NCBI GenBank assembly: GCA_964019425.1
Contig: OZ025803.1
Location: 1,043,001 to 1,107,000 of the forward strand
Reading direction: 5' to 3'
From: Flectonema sp. DT1601
Taxonomy: Eukaryota; Euglenozoa; Diplonemea; Diplonemida; Diplonemidae
DNA: 64,000 nt
The translations under genes and the position numbers were made by a program. This document shows positions 1 to 10,634 of this stretch, piece after piece. Under the pieces are notes generated by a model. The model was not told the DNA's origin, ran no database searches, and saw only the letters and a program-made list of their open reading frames with translations. The first letter of the stretch is position 1, and the number at the start of each line of letters is the position of its first letter.

Positions 1-104
1 GCCCTTTGGGCCTGTTAAAAAAAAATAAAAATAAAAAGAAAGTTTACATCGGGAATAGGGCAGGAGCCAAAAGCTCCCAGTCCGTTACTTCCCACTTTAT
101 CGAA
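1..104 (+). repeat. 3' end of a tail module (R2) of the composite repeat
   Basis: Begins with GCCCTTTGGGC and a poly-A-rich stretch and contains the hairpin GGAGC-CAAAA-GCTCC at 63-77. The same sequence closes the complete tail modules ending near 1380, 11735, 12540 and 35092. The module is cut by the window edge. Confidence 0.8.
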
Positions 105-720
105 ATTTAACTTTAACTAAGTGAATGAACCCTTTCCGTTTTCCTTTTCCCTTTATTGCTCTCTATCTGGTCTGTTATGTCATAAATCTCATTTAATTTT
201 ATCACTCATTTTAATTTTCACTGTTTCCCATCTACATTTTATTTTCAAATAGTTCCGGTCTGTCTCTGATGATAAATAAAACTGATCATGTTAACTCAAT
301 ATTTTTTTTTATTATGTGCAAGAGATACCAACACGCAAGAGATACCAACGCACATACGAGATACCAGCACTTCCGAGATACCGACACACAAGAGATACCA
401 AGACACTTAAGATACCAGCAAGGACAGTGAGAGGTAGAATGAACTCTCCTCCTTGTGTCCGATCCTGATTATTTTTTGTTGAATTGGTAGTGTTACCTCA
501 TTTTGCTACTCTCGTATCTGTGTTGTGTTAACTCATGTAAGTGATCTTAACTCTTGTTAAATAAAAAAAAAAAAATTTCAAAAAAAAGAAATTAAAAAAG
601 AAGAATTTTCAAATGAAGTTATATCAACCCCTGCCACCCATTATGATCAATTCCGCTTGTTTTTTTTTTTTTTTTTTTTTTTTTCTTCTTTCTTTTCTTC
701 AAATATAAAAAAAAATTAAA
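105..720 (+). repeat. Head module with six GAGATACC iterons
   Basis: A unique-looking leader that precedes satellite monomers. Six copies of a GAGATACC core (the last AAGATACC) spaced about 15-20 nt apart lie at 321-418. The same head occurs inverted at 11736-12053 and, split by a retroelement, at 16731-17089 plus 22436-22680. Its first part (about 150-270, a GGTCTGTTA...CCCATCTAC block) resembles the middle of the E1 repeat family. No open reading frame is supported. Confidence 0.75.
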
Positions 721-957
721 AAATATAAAAGATGAAACAATGTTATAGATCACTTTCAATTTTCCGTCCTGGTCAGGACGCTAAACTGATTGTTTTTTCT
801 TTAAAAATAAATAAAAAGAATAAAAAAAAAAAAAAAAAAAAGGAATAAACAATGTTATCATTGTTTTTTTTCTATCGATCGACTATGTCGATTAATTTCT
901 ATTTTCCGTCCTGATCGAGACGCTAAACTGATTGTTTCCTTTTTTTAAATAATAAAT

Positions 958-985
<28 letters not shown>
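721..985 (+). repeat. Two hairpin satellite monomers
   Basis: Monomers with the palindrome AACAATG-TTAT-CATTGTT and a TCGAC...GTCGA motif. The second carries the variant CCTGATCGAGACG instead of CCTGGTCAAGACG, the form seen just before tail modules. Confidence 0.8.
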
Positions 986-989
<4 letters not shown>

Positions 990-1380
990 ATCTCCCTGCT
1001 ATCCTCATATCCCCACAATAATATTATACCTTTTCATTTTCTCTTTCCTTTTCTGGTCTTTTTTTTTTCTTTTTTTCCTTTTTCATACAACGTTTTTTAT
1101 TTATATTTTATTTTTTTTTTTTTTTTTTCATGTTTGATTATTTCCTCTTCATATTTTTTTTCTATTCTTTCTTTTTTTTTTTTTTTTTTTTTTTCTCTAC
1201 CTCTCTCTTAATTCTGTTCGTTTCTTTGAAACGAAAATTCATTTGAATATTATTCCTTGGTCAGCAACCATCATTGTCGCCCTTTGGGCCTGTTAAAAAA
1301 AAAAAAAATAAAAAGAAAGTTTACATCGGGAATAGGGCAGGAGCCAAAAGCTCCCAGTCCGTTACTTCCCACTTATCGAA
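986..1380 (+). repeat. Tail module R2, copy 1
   Basis: Runs from GAGCATCTCCCTGCTATCC through long T tracts to a GCCCTTTGGGC hairpin and the closing GGAGC-CAAAA-GCTCC hairpin. Further copies are at 11325-11735, 12141-12540 and 34689-35092, all in + orientation after a satellite cap variant. No coding capacity is seen. Confidence 0.8.
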
Positions 1381-4300
1381 ATTCATTGTTTTTTTTATCG
1401 ATCGACTATGTCGATTACTTCCAGTTTTCCGTCCTGGTCAAGACGCTAAACTGATTTTTTTTTTTTTTTTTTTTAAAAAATTAATAAAAAGAATATAAAA
1501 AAAAAAAAAAAAGAATAAACAATGTTATCATTGTTTTTTTTTATCGTTCGACTTTGTCGACTAATTTCTATTTTCCGTTTCTTCTCTTTAAATAATAAAT
1601 AAAAAGAATTTAAATAAAAAAAAAGAATAAACAATGTTATCATTGTTTTTTTTATCGATTACTTTCTATTTTCCGTCCTGGTCAAGACGCTAAACTGATT
1701 GTTTTTTTTTTTCAAAATTAATAAAAAAGAATATAAAAAAAAAAAAAAAAAAAAGAATAAACAATGTTATCATTGTTTTTTTTTATTGTTCGACTTTGTT
1801 GACTAATTTCTATTTTCCGTTTTTTTTCTTTAAAAAATAAATAAAAAGAATTTAAAATAAAAAAAAAGAATAAACAATGTTATCATTGTTTTTTTATCGA
1901 TCGACTATGTCGATCACTTTCTATTTTCCGTCCTGGTCAAGACGCTAAACTGATTGTTTTTTTTTTTTCAAAATTAATAAAAAAGAATATAAAAAAATAC
2001 AAAAAAAAGAATAAACAATGTTATCATTGTTTTTTTTATCGTTCGACTTTGTCGACTAATTTCTATTTTCCGTTTTTTTTCTTTAAAAAATAAATAAAAA
2101 GAATTTAAAATAAAAAAAAAAGAATAAACAATGTTATCATTGTTTTTTTTATCGATCGACTATGTCGATCACTTTCTATTTTCCGTCCTGGTCAAGACGC
2201 TAAACTGATTGTTTTTTTTTCAAAATTAATAAAAAAGAATATAAAAAAAAAAAAAAAAAAAAGAATAAACAATGTTATCATTGTTTTTTTTTATCGTTCG
2301 ACTTTGTCGACTAATTTCTATTTTCCGTTTCTTTTCTTTAAAGAATAAATAAAAAGAATTTAAAATAAAAAAAAAGAATAAACAATGTTATCATTGTTTT
2401 TTTATCGATCGACTATGTCGATCACTTTCTATTTTCCGTCCTGGTCAAGACGCTAAACTGATTGTTTTTTTTTCAAAATTAATAAAAAAGAATATAAAAA
2501 AAAAAAAAAAAAAGAATAAACAATGTTATCATTGTTTTTTTTATCGTTCGACTTTGTCGACTAATTTCTATTTTCCGTTTTTTTTCTTTAAAAAATAAAT
2601 AAAAAGAATTTAAAATAAAAAAAAAAGAATAAACAATGTTATCATTGTTTTTTTTATCGATCGACTATGTCGATCACTTTCTATTTTCCGTCCTGGTCAA
2701 GACGCTAAACTGATTGTTTTTTTTTCAAAATTAATAAAAAAGAATATAAAAAAAAAAAAAAAAAAGAATAAACAATGTTATCATTGTTTTTTTTTATCGT
2801 TCGACTTTGTCGACTAATTTCTATTTTCCGTTTCTTTTCTTTAAAGAATAAATAAAAAGAATTTAAAATAAAAAAAAAGAATAAACAATGTTATCATTGT
2901 TTTTTTATCGATCGACTATGTCGATCACTTTCTATTTTCCGTCCTGGTCAAGACGCTAAACTGATTGTTTTTTTTTTCAAAATTAATAAAAAAGAATATA
3001 AAAAAAAAAAAAAAAAAGGAAAAACAATGTTATCATTGTTTTTTTTTATCGTTCGACTTTGTCGACTAATTTCTATTTTCCGTTTCTTTTCTTTAAAGAA
3101 TAAATAAAAAGAATTCAAAATAAAAAAAAAGAATAAACAATGTTATCATTGTTTTTTTTTATCGATCGACTATGTCGATCACTTTCTATTTTCCGTCCTG
3201 GTCAAGACGCTAAACTGATTGTTTTTTTTTTTCAAAATTAATAAAAAAGAATATAAAAAAATACAAAAAAAAGAATAAACAATGTTATCATTGTTTTTTT
3301 TATCGTTCGACTTTGTCGACTAATTTCTATTTTCCGTTTTTTTTTTCTTTAAAAAATAAATAAAAAGAATTTAAAATAAAAAAAAAAGAATAAACAATGT
3401 TATCATTGTTTTTTTATCGATCGACTATGTCGATCACTTTCTATTTTCCGTCCTGGTCAAGACGCTAAACTGATTGTTTTTTTTTTTCAAAATTAATAAA
3501 AAAGAATATAAAAAAAAATACAAAAAAAAAAAGAATAAACAATGTTATCATTGTTTTTTTTTTTATCGTTCGACTTTGTCGACTAATTTCTATTTTCCGT
3601 TTTTTTTCTTTAAAAAATAAATAAAAAGAATTTAAAATAAAAAAAAAGAATAAACAATGTTATCATTGTTTTTTTTTATCGATCGACTATGTCGATTACT
3701 TTCTATTTTCCGTCCTGGTCAAGACGCTAAACTGATTGTTTTTTTTTTCAAAATAAAAAAAAAATATTAAAAAAAAAAAAATAAAAAAAAAGAATAAACA
3801 ATGTTATCATTGTTTTTTTTTATCGTTCGACTTTGTTGACTAATTTCTATTTTCCGTTTTTTTCTTTAAAAAATAAATAAAAAGATTTTAAAAAAAAAAA
3901 AAAAAAAAAAGAATAAACAATGTTATCATTGTTTTTTTTATCGATCGACTATGTCGATTACTTTCTATTTTCCGTCCTGGTCAAGACGCTAAACTGATTG
4001 TTTTTTTTTCAAAATAAATAAAAATATTAAAAAAAAAAATAAAAAAAAAGAATAAACAATGTTATCATTGTTTTTTTTATCGATCGACTATGTCGATTAC
4101 TTTCTATTTTCCGTCCTGGTCAAGACGCTAAACTGATTGTTTTTTTTTCAAAATAAATAAAAATATTAAAAAAAAAAATAAAAAAAAAGAATAAACAATG
4201 TTATCATTGTTTTTTTTATCGATCGACTATGTCGATTACTTTCTATTTTCCGTCCTGGTCAAGACGCTAAACTGATTGTTTTTTTTTCAAAATAAATAAA

Positions 4301-4724
4301 AATATTAAAAAAAAAAATAAAAAAAAAGAATAAACAATGTTATCATTGTTTTTTTTTATCGTTCGACTTTGTTGACTAATTTCTATTTTCCGTTTTTTTT
4401 CTTTAAAAAATTAATAAAAAGAATTTAAAAAAAAAAAAAAAAAAAGAATAAACAATGTTATCATTGTTTTTTTTATCGATCGACTATGTCGATTACTTTC
4501 TATTTTCCGTCCTGGTCAAGACGCTAAACTGATTGTTTTTTTTTTCAAAATTAATAAAAAAGAATATAAAAAAATACAAAAAAAAGAATAAACAATGTTA
4601 TCATTGTTTTTTTTTATCGTTCGACTTTGTCGACTAATTTCTATTTTCCGTTTTTTTTCTTTAAAAAATAAATAAAAAGAATTTAAAATTAAAAAAAATA
4701 AAAAAAAAAAAGGAATGACGTACG
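1381..4724 (+). repeat. Hairpin satellite array with dimeric higher-order structure
   Basis: Two monomer types of about 125 bp alternate. Type 1 has ATCGATCGACTATGTCGAT and CCTGGTCAAGACGCTAAAC; type 2 has ATCGTTCGACTTTGTCGAC and lacks the CCTGGTCAAGACG segment. Type 1 recurs at about 2404, 2655, 2907 and 3160, a dimer period near 250 bp. Every monomer carries AACAATG-TTAT-CATTGTT. From about 3900 to 4330 type-1 monomers also follow one another directly. No gene is present. Confidence 0.95.
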
Positions 4725-4761
4725 AGGTACACCAATAGCGAACCTCAAGAAGAAACACCCA

Positions 4762-4776
4762 GGGTGGGAGGGTGGG
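4762..4776 (+). other. Predicted G-quadruplex tract in the A2/B2 linker
   Basis: GGGTGGGAGGGTGGG has four G3 runs with one-base loops, the tightest quadruplex pattern. The same tract is at 10175-10189, and a comparable C-rich tract lies at the same structural place in the + strand element (22233-22259). Confidence 0.7.
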
Positions 4777-5040
4777 AAATTCTTTTGTTTTAGAGAAATA
4801 ACAAAAAGAGCAAAATTTGCTAAGGAAAGTAAGTAACATATTAGTTAAAAGTGTACCGATATAATATAACGTCTCAAACACAGCGCTAACCAGTGCAACG
4901 AGAGCTAATAAGTTCGATAAGCCACTGCTGAACCAACATAATAGGTGCAGAGTGCATTTTAGATAAGGAAGGACATTTTTCATTTTCCGTTCCGTTAGGA
5001 CAGAAAAGTAATAAGTATAAAATAATTTTCGACGTACCAG

Positions 5041-5126
5041 AGCCTGCATAGCCGAGTTGTTATGGTCGTCGACCTTAAATCGCTTACGTAACCGTGGTCG
5101 GGGGTTCAATTCCCGGTCACGGCACA
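5041..5126 (+). other. tRNA-like A-box/B-box module inside the terminal repeat
   Basis: TAGCCGAGTTGTTATGG at about 5049 resembles a tRNA Leu/Ser A box, and GGTTCAATTCC at about 5103 a B box, with roughly tRNA spacing. The acceptor, anticodon and T stems pair poorly, so this is a tRNA-derived or tRNA-mimicking piece, not a working tRNA gene. It lies on the strand opposite to the retroelement's genes. A second copy is at about 10453-10538. Confidence 0.45.
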
Positions 5127-5493
5127 ATTTTTGGTATTTTTAACCAGAAAATTTTAAAGTAAAAAACAGTAAGAAAAAGGCACAAAAGTGGACTTGGTGA
5201 TCATTCCCTGAGTAAACTATGAGAATGACCATCATCGTCCATATTGTGTAATTAAGACTGAATAAATAAATGGATACTAAATTATAATTATAATGTTAAA
5301 GAGATTAAACACAAACAACTGACGTCGGGGTAATGTTGCATCTTCGAGAGGTCGGTTACCCAAGACTTTGAAAAACACCGAGGCAAGAGGTGCAACAAGC
5401 CAGAAACAACAGGTACACCAATAGCGAACCTCAAGAAGAAACACCCCAACGCCAGTAAAGAGAATGATATTGAAATATTAAGATTAAGTGTAA

Positions 5494-8358
5494 TTATGTG
5501 CGGAAGAACAGCCCCACCGCTTGTATGACTTGAGATCGCAGTTTATCAGATGAAAGTAGGCCCATAGAAGTTCTGGAAGGACCGTCTGCAGGATTCAACG
5601 CAGACTTAATATACTTGACACTGAAAACTACCTTTTTAAAAATTAGCCAATCAGAAACTGCCAAAACTACATCATTCAGGATTTTGTTCTTCTGGCATTG
5701 TCTTTTCCTAACTGCCCCCATAACAGAAGTATTGTCTACCCTGATATCAAGCCTAAATCCTTTTAGATCCCACAAGTCCAACGCTAACAAAGTATTAAGC
5801 AAAGCCTTTGCCTCGAGAATATTAATGTGAAGTCCTTTTTCTTGCCTCCAAATGTCGCCTACAACAGTAAGGGCACCTGACTGTTCTACTACAACACCTC
5901 CCCATCCCTCTAAGGAAGCGTCCACAAATACAGTCAACAGTTTCGAAGCACGGAGTATCTTTTTAATAGTTCGCAATTTAACAGCATCAACCATCCACCT
6001 AGACAATTCCAATCGTACCGAACGAGGGACATGCACCGCATCGTCAAGACCAAGAATACCTCGATTAATCTTATTAATAATCCGTCTAATAAACTTCAAG
6101 GCAAACCAGAATCTCCCAGGAGATACACCAGAAACAGCCGATGCATGCATCAATCTACCCATCAACGATTCCAAGCCAGAGGCTGACACCAAAAATAAAT
6201 CCACAGAAGTAATCTTGCTCTGTAATCTCTTAGAAACAACAACAGTCTTACTTAGATGGCTAAACTGGACACCTAAAAATTCATACTCCACAGAGAGATC
6301 GAAAGAATCAGCCTGCTTCCAAGTTGCAGAAGCCCTCATAGCTGTTCCATCAAGTTCAGTCGTCCTAGCTTTCACCTCCTTCGCTGGACCAGAATACCTA
6401 ATGTTATCGATCCAAACATCTACTCTTACATCATGAATCGCGATGTCCGGCTTCACATAGTCAGGATGACCTGCGATGGTAGCAGCTAATGTGTGCATAA
6501 TTTCTGGTGCACATGAATGACCCATAGGTAACCGAGTCAATTCAAAAAACTGGCCATCGTCTGATCTAAAACTAAAGAACTTGCGAGCATCATGAGGAAT
6601 CTCGACCTGATAAAAACCAGTCCTGAAATCCCTTCCGCTTGCACAATCAAGAAGCACCGAGTCCAGATATTCCGAGATATGCCCCAAGGGCACATCAGCA
6701 ACATAACCATCATCAACCAAACGTTCATTTGACTCCTTCGTCCAAAGAATGAACCTCTGGCGCAGACCAGTTGCCTTCTGCTCAACCACAGTGAACGGAA
6801 TGTTCTCAACTTCACTCGGTTGTGATGTCTCCTGAGCGATCCCGTTCTCCACAAGTAAATCAGCATGCAGTCGAGAAAACGAACTCACCTTCTCCGAAAA
6901 ATTCATCACATGATCAAAATCAGAATGGAAGTCAAGGGTTGAAGCATGAGGATCAAGCGGACCTGTGGAACTGGTATTGTGGCATACTTTGTGTGGATAA
7001 AATGTTAAGTCCCATACAAAATTAAATCTTTTCAGCCGTTTTTGCGACATTCTTTCCTTTACAAATAAAATGGACATGGGTTCAATTTTCGTTACATGCA
7101 GGGGGGAATTCTTTTCTTCTAAAGATCTTGGTAATACCGATCGTTTCGGTCGTCTACAAATATTATGTCTTCTCACAACAACACCGTTATCTCTCCCGTT
7201 CTCAATGCTCGGGCCATGCTCACCGGGTCTCCTCCATACCGAATCGTTACCCCTGAAAAGGGATCGCTCTTCGAAGAATGCTTCAGCAGTCTTCCCATGA
7301 CGACCTCGTCGATTTTGCTTCCAGTTGACATCAGACCCATAATATGAGAAATCGATCCCCTTTTTATTGAATGGGCTGAAAACTTCTTCATTAACAGGTC
7401 CTTTCTCCACAAAGCATCCAGACTTCTTGTTGATACCCTTGTTAGAGCTATAAAGTTTCCCATCATTTGCAAGCCCTGTGCTATCTCCGATGTCAGGTAT
7501 CCTCTTATCACTACCCATCTGGACGGCCTGAAGGGATCTTCCCTTCGTCCCTTCGGAACATCCCACCAGTCCACAATGATCTCTTCCACAGAAACGAAAA
7601 TGAAATTTCTCCTTCCCAACTTCCAAACTTCTCCCCATCTCGCTGCCGACTTCCAAGCGATCAACAAGCCCACTCTCAACTGGACATCTTGTCTCATCGC
7701 CCATGCGATTAAAGTAAACCGATCTATTGGCTCCGCTTGATCTAATGGGACTGCAGCCCCGTCCGCTCTCAACGCCGCTGCCAACTGCTTCAACGTTTCG
7801 TTCTCCAATCCCATCCTCTTCAGCATGCCTGAGAATGCCTTTGAATAAGCCAGCATTCCCTGCTTTGAAACTTTCGTTGCTGTCACAAACAGCGCCACTG
7901 TGTCCTGGTTTACCGGAACATCGTTCCGCTCCACCCAAATCAATAAACGATCCCACAAGCACTGGCGGTTTCGCATCGTACTTTGGGCCCACATCTTTCC
8001 TGCGATCTCTTCCATAACTAACAGCGACTCGTTCAGGTCCATTGAAAACTCTTTGTTCCGACCTCTTTGGACCCTCCTCACCTGATCCTCGATTCGGTTC
8101 TTCATAAGACTGCCGATCAACGTCGACACCTCGGCCCCTTCTGATCGCAGAATCTTCTCCCTTATTTCCAAAATACGATCTGGAACTTGAGCTAACTCTT
8201 CTGACACTGACCTTCTTTGGCAAGTGCCTCCCTGATCGCGGCTTAAAAACCGCTTTACTAACTCGGGGCTGACCTCGGTTCATTTGTGACCTTTGCCAGC
8301 CCCCCCAACGTTTCCCGAGAACCCTTTTCCCCTGTACTCGAAATTCCGTGGATTCCAA
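5494..8358 (-). CDS. Reverse transcriptase/RNase H frame of the - strand retroelement
   Basis: An open frame of 954 codons belonging to the tyrosine-recombinase retroelement. The C-terminal half (from about residue 430) carries the reverse transcriptase, with a RDFRTGFYQVEIP palm segment and a DVWIDNIRYSG active-site region, followed by RNase H (VFVDASLEGWGGVVV, LEAKALLNTL, RVDNTSVMG). It aligns well with the protein at 18639-21914. Roughly the first 390 codons lie over the recombinase gene in another frame, an overlap also reported for VIPER. How translation enters this frame is not visible here; members of these families use overlapping frames or frameshift/read-through. Predicted role: copying element RNA into DNA. 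Confidence 0.85.
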   Translation of the reverse strand: MESTEFRVQGKRVLGKRWGGWQRSQMNRGQPRVSKAVFKPRSGRHLPKKVSVRRVSSSSRSYFGNKGEDSAIRRGRGVDVDRQSYEEPNRGSGEEGPKRSEQRVFNGPERVAVSYGRDRRKDVGPKYDAKPPVLVGSFIDLGGAERCSGKPGHSGAVCDSNESFKAGNAGLFKGILRHAEEDGIGERNVEAVGSGVESGRGCSPIRSSGANRSVYFNRMGDETRCPVESGLVDRLEVGSEMGRSLEVGKEKFHFRFCGRDHCGLVGCSEGTKGRSLQAVQMGSDKRIPDIGDSTGLANDGKLYSSNKGINKKSGCFVEKGPVNEEVFSPFNKKGIDFSYYGSDVNWKQNRRGRHGKTAEAFFEERSLFRGNDSVWRRPGEHGPSIENGRDNGVVVRRHNICRRPKRSVLPRSLEEKNSPLHVTKIEPMSILFVKERMSQKRLKRFNFVWDLTFYPHKVCHNTSSTGPLDPHASTLDFHSDFDHVMNFSEKVSSFSRLHADLLVENGIAQETSQPSEVENIPFTVVEQKATGLRQRFILWTKESNERLVDDGYVADVPLGHISEYLDSVLLDCASGRDFRTGFYQVEIPHDARKFFSFRSDDGQFFELTRLPMGHSCAPEIMHTLAATIAGHPDYVKPDIAIHDVRVDVWIDNIRYSGPAKEVKARTTELDGTAMRASATWKQADSFDLSVEYEFLGVQFSHLSKTVVVSKRLQSKITSVDLFLVSASGLESLMGRLMHASAVSGVSPGRFWFALKFIRRIINKINRGILGLDDAVHVPRSVRLELSRWMVDAVKLRTIKKILRASKLLTVFVDASLEGWGGVVVEQSGALTVVGDIWRQEKGLHINILEAKALLNTLLALDLWDLKGFRLDIRVDNTSVMGAVRKRQCQKNKILNDVVLAVSDWLIFKKVVFSVKYIKSALNPADGPSRTSMGLLSSDKLRSQVIQAVGLFFRT
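7173..8207 (-). CDS. Tyrosine recombinase of the - strand retroelement
   Basis: An open frame of 344 codons. A Ser-Ala-His-Ser-Ile-Lys-Arg segment followed by GSISHI is the H-x-x-R box of tyrosine recombinases, and the wider region (KSAARWGEVWKL, DPFSGVTIRYGGDPVSMARALRTG) matches the recombinase at 18724-20244 of the + strand element. In such elements this enzyme integrates a circular DNA copy in place of a DDE integrase. The whole frame is nested in the reverse transcriptase frame, so about 1 kb is open in two frames. Confidence 0.85.
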   Translation of the reverse strand: MSEELAQVPDRILEIREKILRSEGAEVSTLIGSLMKNRIEDQVRRVQRGRNKEFSMDLNESLLVMEEIAGKMWAQSTMRNRQCLWDRLLIWVERNDVPVNQDTVALFVTATKVSKQGMLAYSKAFSGMLKRMGLENETLKQLAAALRADGAAVPLDQAEPIDRFTLIAWAMRQDVQLRVGLLIAWKSAARWGEVWKLGRRNFIFVSVEEIIVDWWDVPKGRREDPFRPSRWVVIRGYLTSEIAQGLQMMGNFIALTRVSTRSLDALWRKDLLMKKFSAHSIKRGSISHIMGLMSTGSKIDEVVMGRLLKHSSKSDPFSGVTIRYGGDPVSMARALRTGEITVLL

Positions 8359-9587
8359 CTCCCCTTATACCCTTTCCCGCTCATTTCTATCTTGTGCTTT
8401 TTCTCTGCATCAACCTCTGCCATCCTCACTGCCTTCTCAAACAACATCCCTGATTTGACCCTTCGTTCAATATCGTCAGAGCTAATCCTTTTCGTCGTGT
8501 ACTCCCATTTCATAATCAACGACTCCAATGATTTATTCATACTCCGAACCAATGGTTTGGAAGTAATCCAGTCCGCTGATCTAGTACTTGCCACCCTCAC
8601 ATTATCTCTTACAATTTCAAAGGCTGCCTTCAACTCCCTTAACTCCCTCGTGGCCAATTTACCCCTGTGCACTGACCAGTATTTGTTTTCTAGTTTATCC
8701 AGCAACCTTTCTGATCCACCCTGCGCCAAAATATCGCGCCATTGTAACACGTTAGTCGCATCCGTCGCTAGATCAAAATCCAGACATTCGATGTTCTCTG
8801 GTGACAATTGACACACATCTGCTGACTTCTTTTTTAATAATTCCGATGAATACTGCAACTGCATCTGACATAATTGTTGATTTTGCGATAATAGTGCCAT
8901 CATTTGTTGCATCATACCACTCTCTTGTTGAATTTGTGGCTGGGGTTGCGCACCATGCATCTGTGGCTGGGGTTGCGCACCATGCATCTGTGGCTGGGGT
9001 TGCGCACCATGCATCTGTGGCTGGGGTTGCACACCATGCATCTGTGGCTGGGGTTGCGCACCATGCATCTGTGGCGATAACAATGACGCCACCTGCGATT
9101 CCAAATTAGTTACCTTTTGGCACATGCCTAACATCTTTTGTTCATTTTCTAGAACTAACCTTTTGGACCACTCATCCCAATACACATCCTTGCTTATCAC
9201 ATGGGCATATTCAAAGCCCGCATGTGGAAAGTCGAATGTTTCGTCCGGCCCCGTGTGTCGATACACACCCCTTAAAAGACTTGTCGAATTTGACAAGGTT
9301 ACCCTCCCCATATTACCCACCATTGACAATAAGCCACAATACCAATTCCAACTTGATTCCCCTTCCTTCCTCATACAATACACCGCTTCTCTTCCTATCA
9401 AGGCCAACGAATTGTTTTTCATCATCTCTTCGGACATTTTGGATTGGGGATCCCAAAACGTCCCTGCTTCCCCGATGGTGGCACGTGGTGATTGTGCTCT
9501 CACCGTCCTCAAATCCTCAAACAGAATTGAATCTAAATCCATCTCAGATTCTACATGCGGAATTTCCACAATTGGTGGTGTAGACAT
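8280..9587 (-). CDS. ORF1 (gag-like) of the - strand retroelement
   Basis: A 435-residue frame starting with ATG exactly where the A terminal repeat ends. Residues around 150-165 include VYWDEWSKRL, a segment also found in an old relic at 43010-43335. A tandem of about five nine-residue units MHGAQPQPQ (27-bp DNA unit, 8937-9075) sits mid-protein, before a Gln/Met-rich stretch. The C terminus is Gly/Lys-rich and probably binds nucleic acid; no zinc knuckle is seen. It probably forms the RNA-packaging particle protein. Its 3' end overlaps the start of the reverse transcriptase frame. Confidence 0.75.
   Translation of the reverse strand: MSTPPIVEIPHVESEMDLDSILFEDLRTVRAQSPRATIGEAGTFWDPQSKMSEEMMKNNSLALIGREAVYCMRKEGESSWNWYCGLLSMVGNMGRVTLSNSTSLLRGVYRHTGPDETFDFPHAGFEYAHVISKDVYWDEWSKRLVLENEQKMLGMCQKVTNLESQVASLLSPQMHGAQPQPQMHGVQPQPQMHGAQPQPQMHGAQPQPQMHGAQPQPQIQQESGMMQQMMALLSQNQQLCQMQLQYSSELLKKKSADVCQLSPENIECLDFDLATDATNVLQWRDILAQGGSERLLDKLENKYWSVHRGKLATRELRELKAAFEIVRDNVRVASTRSADWITSKPLVRSMNKSLESLIMKWEYTTKRISSDDIERRVKSGMLFEKAVRMAEVDAEKKHKIEMSGKGYKGSWNPRNFEYRGKGFSGNVGGAGKGHK
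8937..9075 (-). repeat. 27-bp tandem repeat in ORF1
   Basis: Five near-perfect copies of a 27-bp unit encoding MHGAQPQPQ or MHGVQPQPQ on the - strand. The length is a multiple of three, so copy-number change keeps the frame. Confidence 0.9.
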
Positions 9588-9616
9588 TCTTTTGTTTTAG
9601 AGAAATAACAAAAAGA

Positions 9617-10634
9617 GCATTGTTTTTTTATCGATCGACTATGTCGATTACTTTCTATTTTCCGTCCTGGTCAAGACGCTAAACTGATTGTTTTTTTTTC
9701 AAAATAAATAAAAATATTAAAAAAAAAAATAAAAAAAAAGAATAAACAATGTTATCATTGTTTTTTTTTATCGTTCGACTTTGTTGACTAATTTCTATTT
9801 TCCGTTTTTTTTCTTTAAAAAATTAATAAAAAGAATTTAAAAAAAAAAAAAAAAAAAAGAATAAACAATGTTATCATTGTTTTTTTTATCGATCGACTAT
9901 GTCGATTACTTTCTATTTTCCGTCCTGGTCAAGACGCTAAACTGATTGTTTTTTTTTTCAAAATTAATAAAAAAGAATATAAAAAAATACAAAAAAAAGA
10001 ATAAACAATGTTATCATTGTTTTTTTTTATCGTTCGACTTTGTCGACTAATTTCTATTTTCCGTTTTTTTTCTTTAAAAAATAAATAAAAAGAATTTAAA
10101 ATTAAAAAAAATAAAAAAAAAAAAGGAATGACGTACGAGGTACACCAATAGCGAACCTCAAGAAGAAACACCCAGGGTGGGAGGGTGGGAAATTCTTTTG
10201 TTTTAGAGAAATAACAAAAAGAGCAAAATTTGCTAAGGAAAGGAAGTAACATATTAGTTAAAAGTGTACCGATATAATATAACGTCTCAAACACAGCGCT
10301 AACCAGTGCAACGAGAGCTAATAAGTTCGATAAGCCACTGCTGAACCAACATAATAGGTGCAGAGTGCATTTTAGATAAGGAAGGACATTTTTCATTTTC
10401 CGTTCCGTTAGGACAGAAAAGTAATAAGTATAAAATAATTTTCGACGTACCAGAGCCTGCATAGCCGAGTTGTTATGGTCGTCGACCTTAAATCGCTTAC
10501 GTAACCGTGGTCGGGGGTTCAATTCCCGGTCACGGCACAATTTTTGGTATTTTTAACCAGAAAATTTTAAAGTAAAAAACAGTAAGAAAAAGGCACAAAA
10601 GTGGACTTGGTGATCATTCCCTGAGTAAACTATG
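9617..10634 (+). repeat. 1.02-kb direct duplication of 4205-5222
   Basis: Satellite monomers followed by the retroelement end block (B, G-rich linker, part of A with the tRNA-like piece) repeat 4205-5222 at the same length. By eye I found a single substitution (t at about 4829, g at about 10242). It flanks the - strand retroelement, so the pair looks like very recent segmental duplication. The satellite part is 9620-10137. Confidence 0.85.
10138..10634 (-). mobile_element. End fragment of a second copy of the - strand retroelement
   Basis: Holds B (10138-10173), the G-rich linker (10175-10189) and part of A including the tRNA-like module, with no coding region. It is a remnant only, in the same orientation as the element at 4725-9619. 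Confidence 0.8.

Larger units (their letters stand above)
4725..9619 (-). mobile_element. Tyrosine-recombinase retrotransposon (VIPER/Ngaro/DIRS-like), - strand
   Basis: Reading the - strand, the parts are an ORF1 (gag-like), a tyrosine recombinase frame overlapping a reverse transcriptase/RNase H frame, then B1 (5411-5446), A2 (4779-5410), a G-rich linker (4761-4778 on +) and B2 (4725-4760). This is the split-direct-repeat plan A1-genes-B1-A2-B2 known from Ngaro/PAT/VIPER-type elements. B1 and B2 match over 36 nt. ORF1 starts where the A repeat ends, as in the + strand element at 17090. The coding part looks whole, but the terminal-repeat set is incomplete, so I count about one break. A near-identical copy of its end region lies next door at 10138-10634. 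It is probably young but not pristine. Confidence 0.85.

Noticed and set aside
321-418. CRISPR-like array
   Set aside because: Only a short ~8-nt core repeats, spacers are themselves conserved between copies, and the genome is eukaryotic.
4516-5127. 203-codon - strand frame, repeated at 9929-10540
   Set aside because: It runs through satellite, the retroelement end repeat and the tRNA-like piece; its conservation reflects the recent DNA duplication, not a protein.
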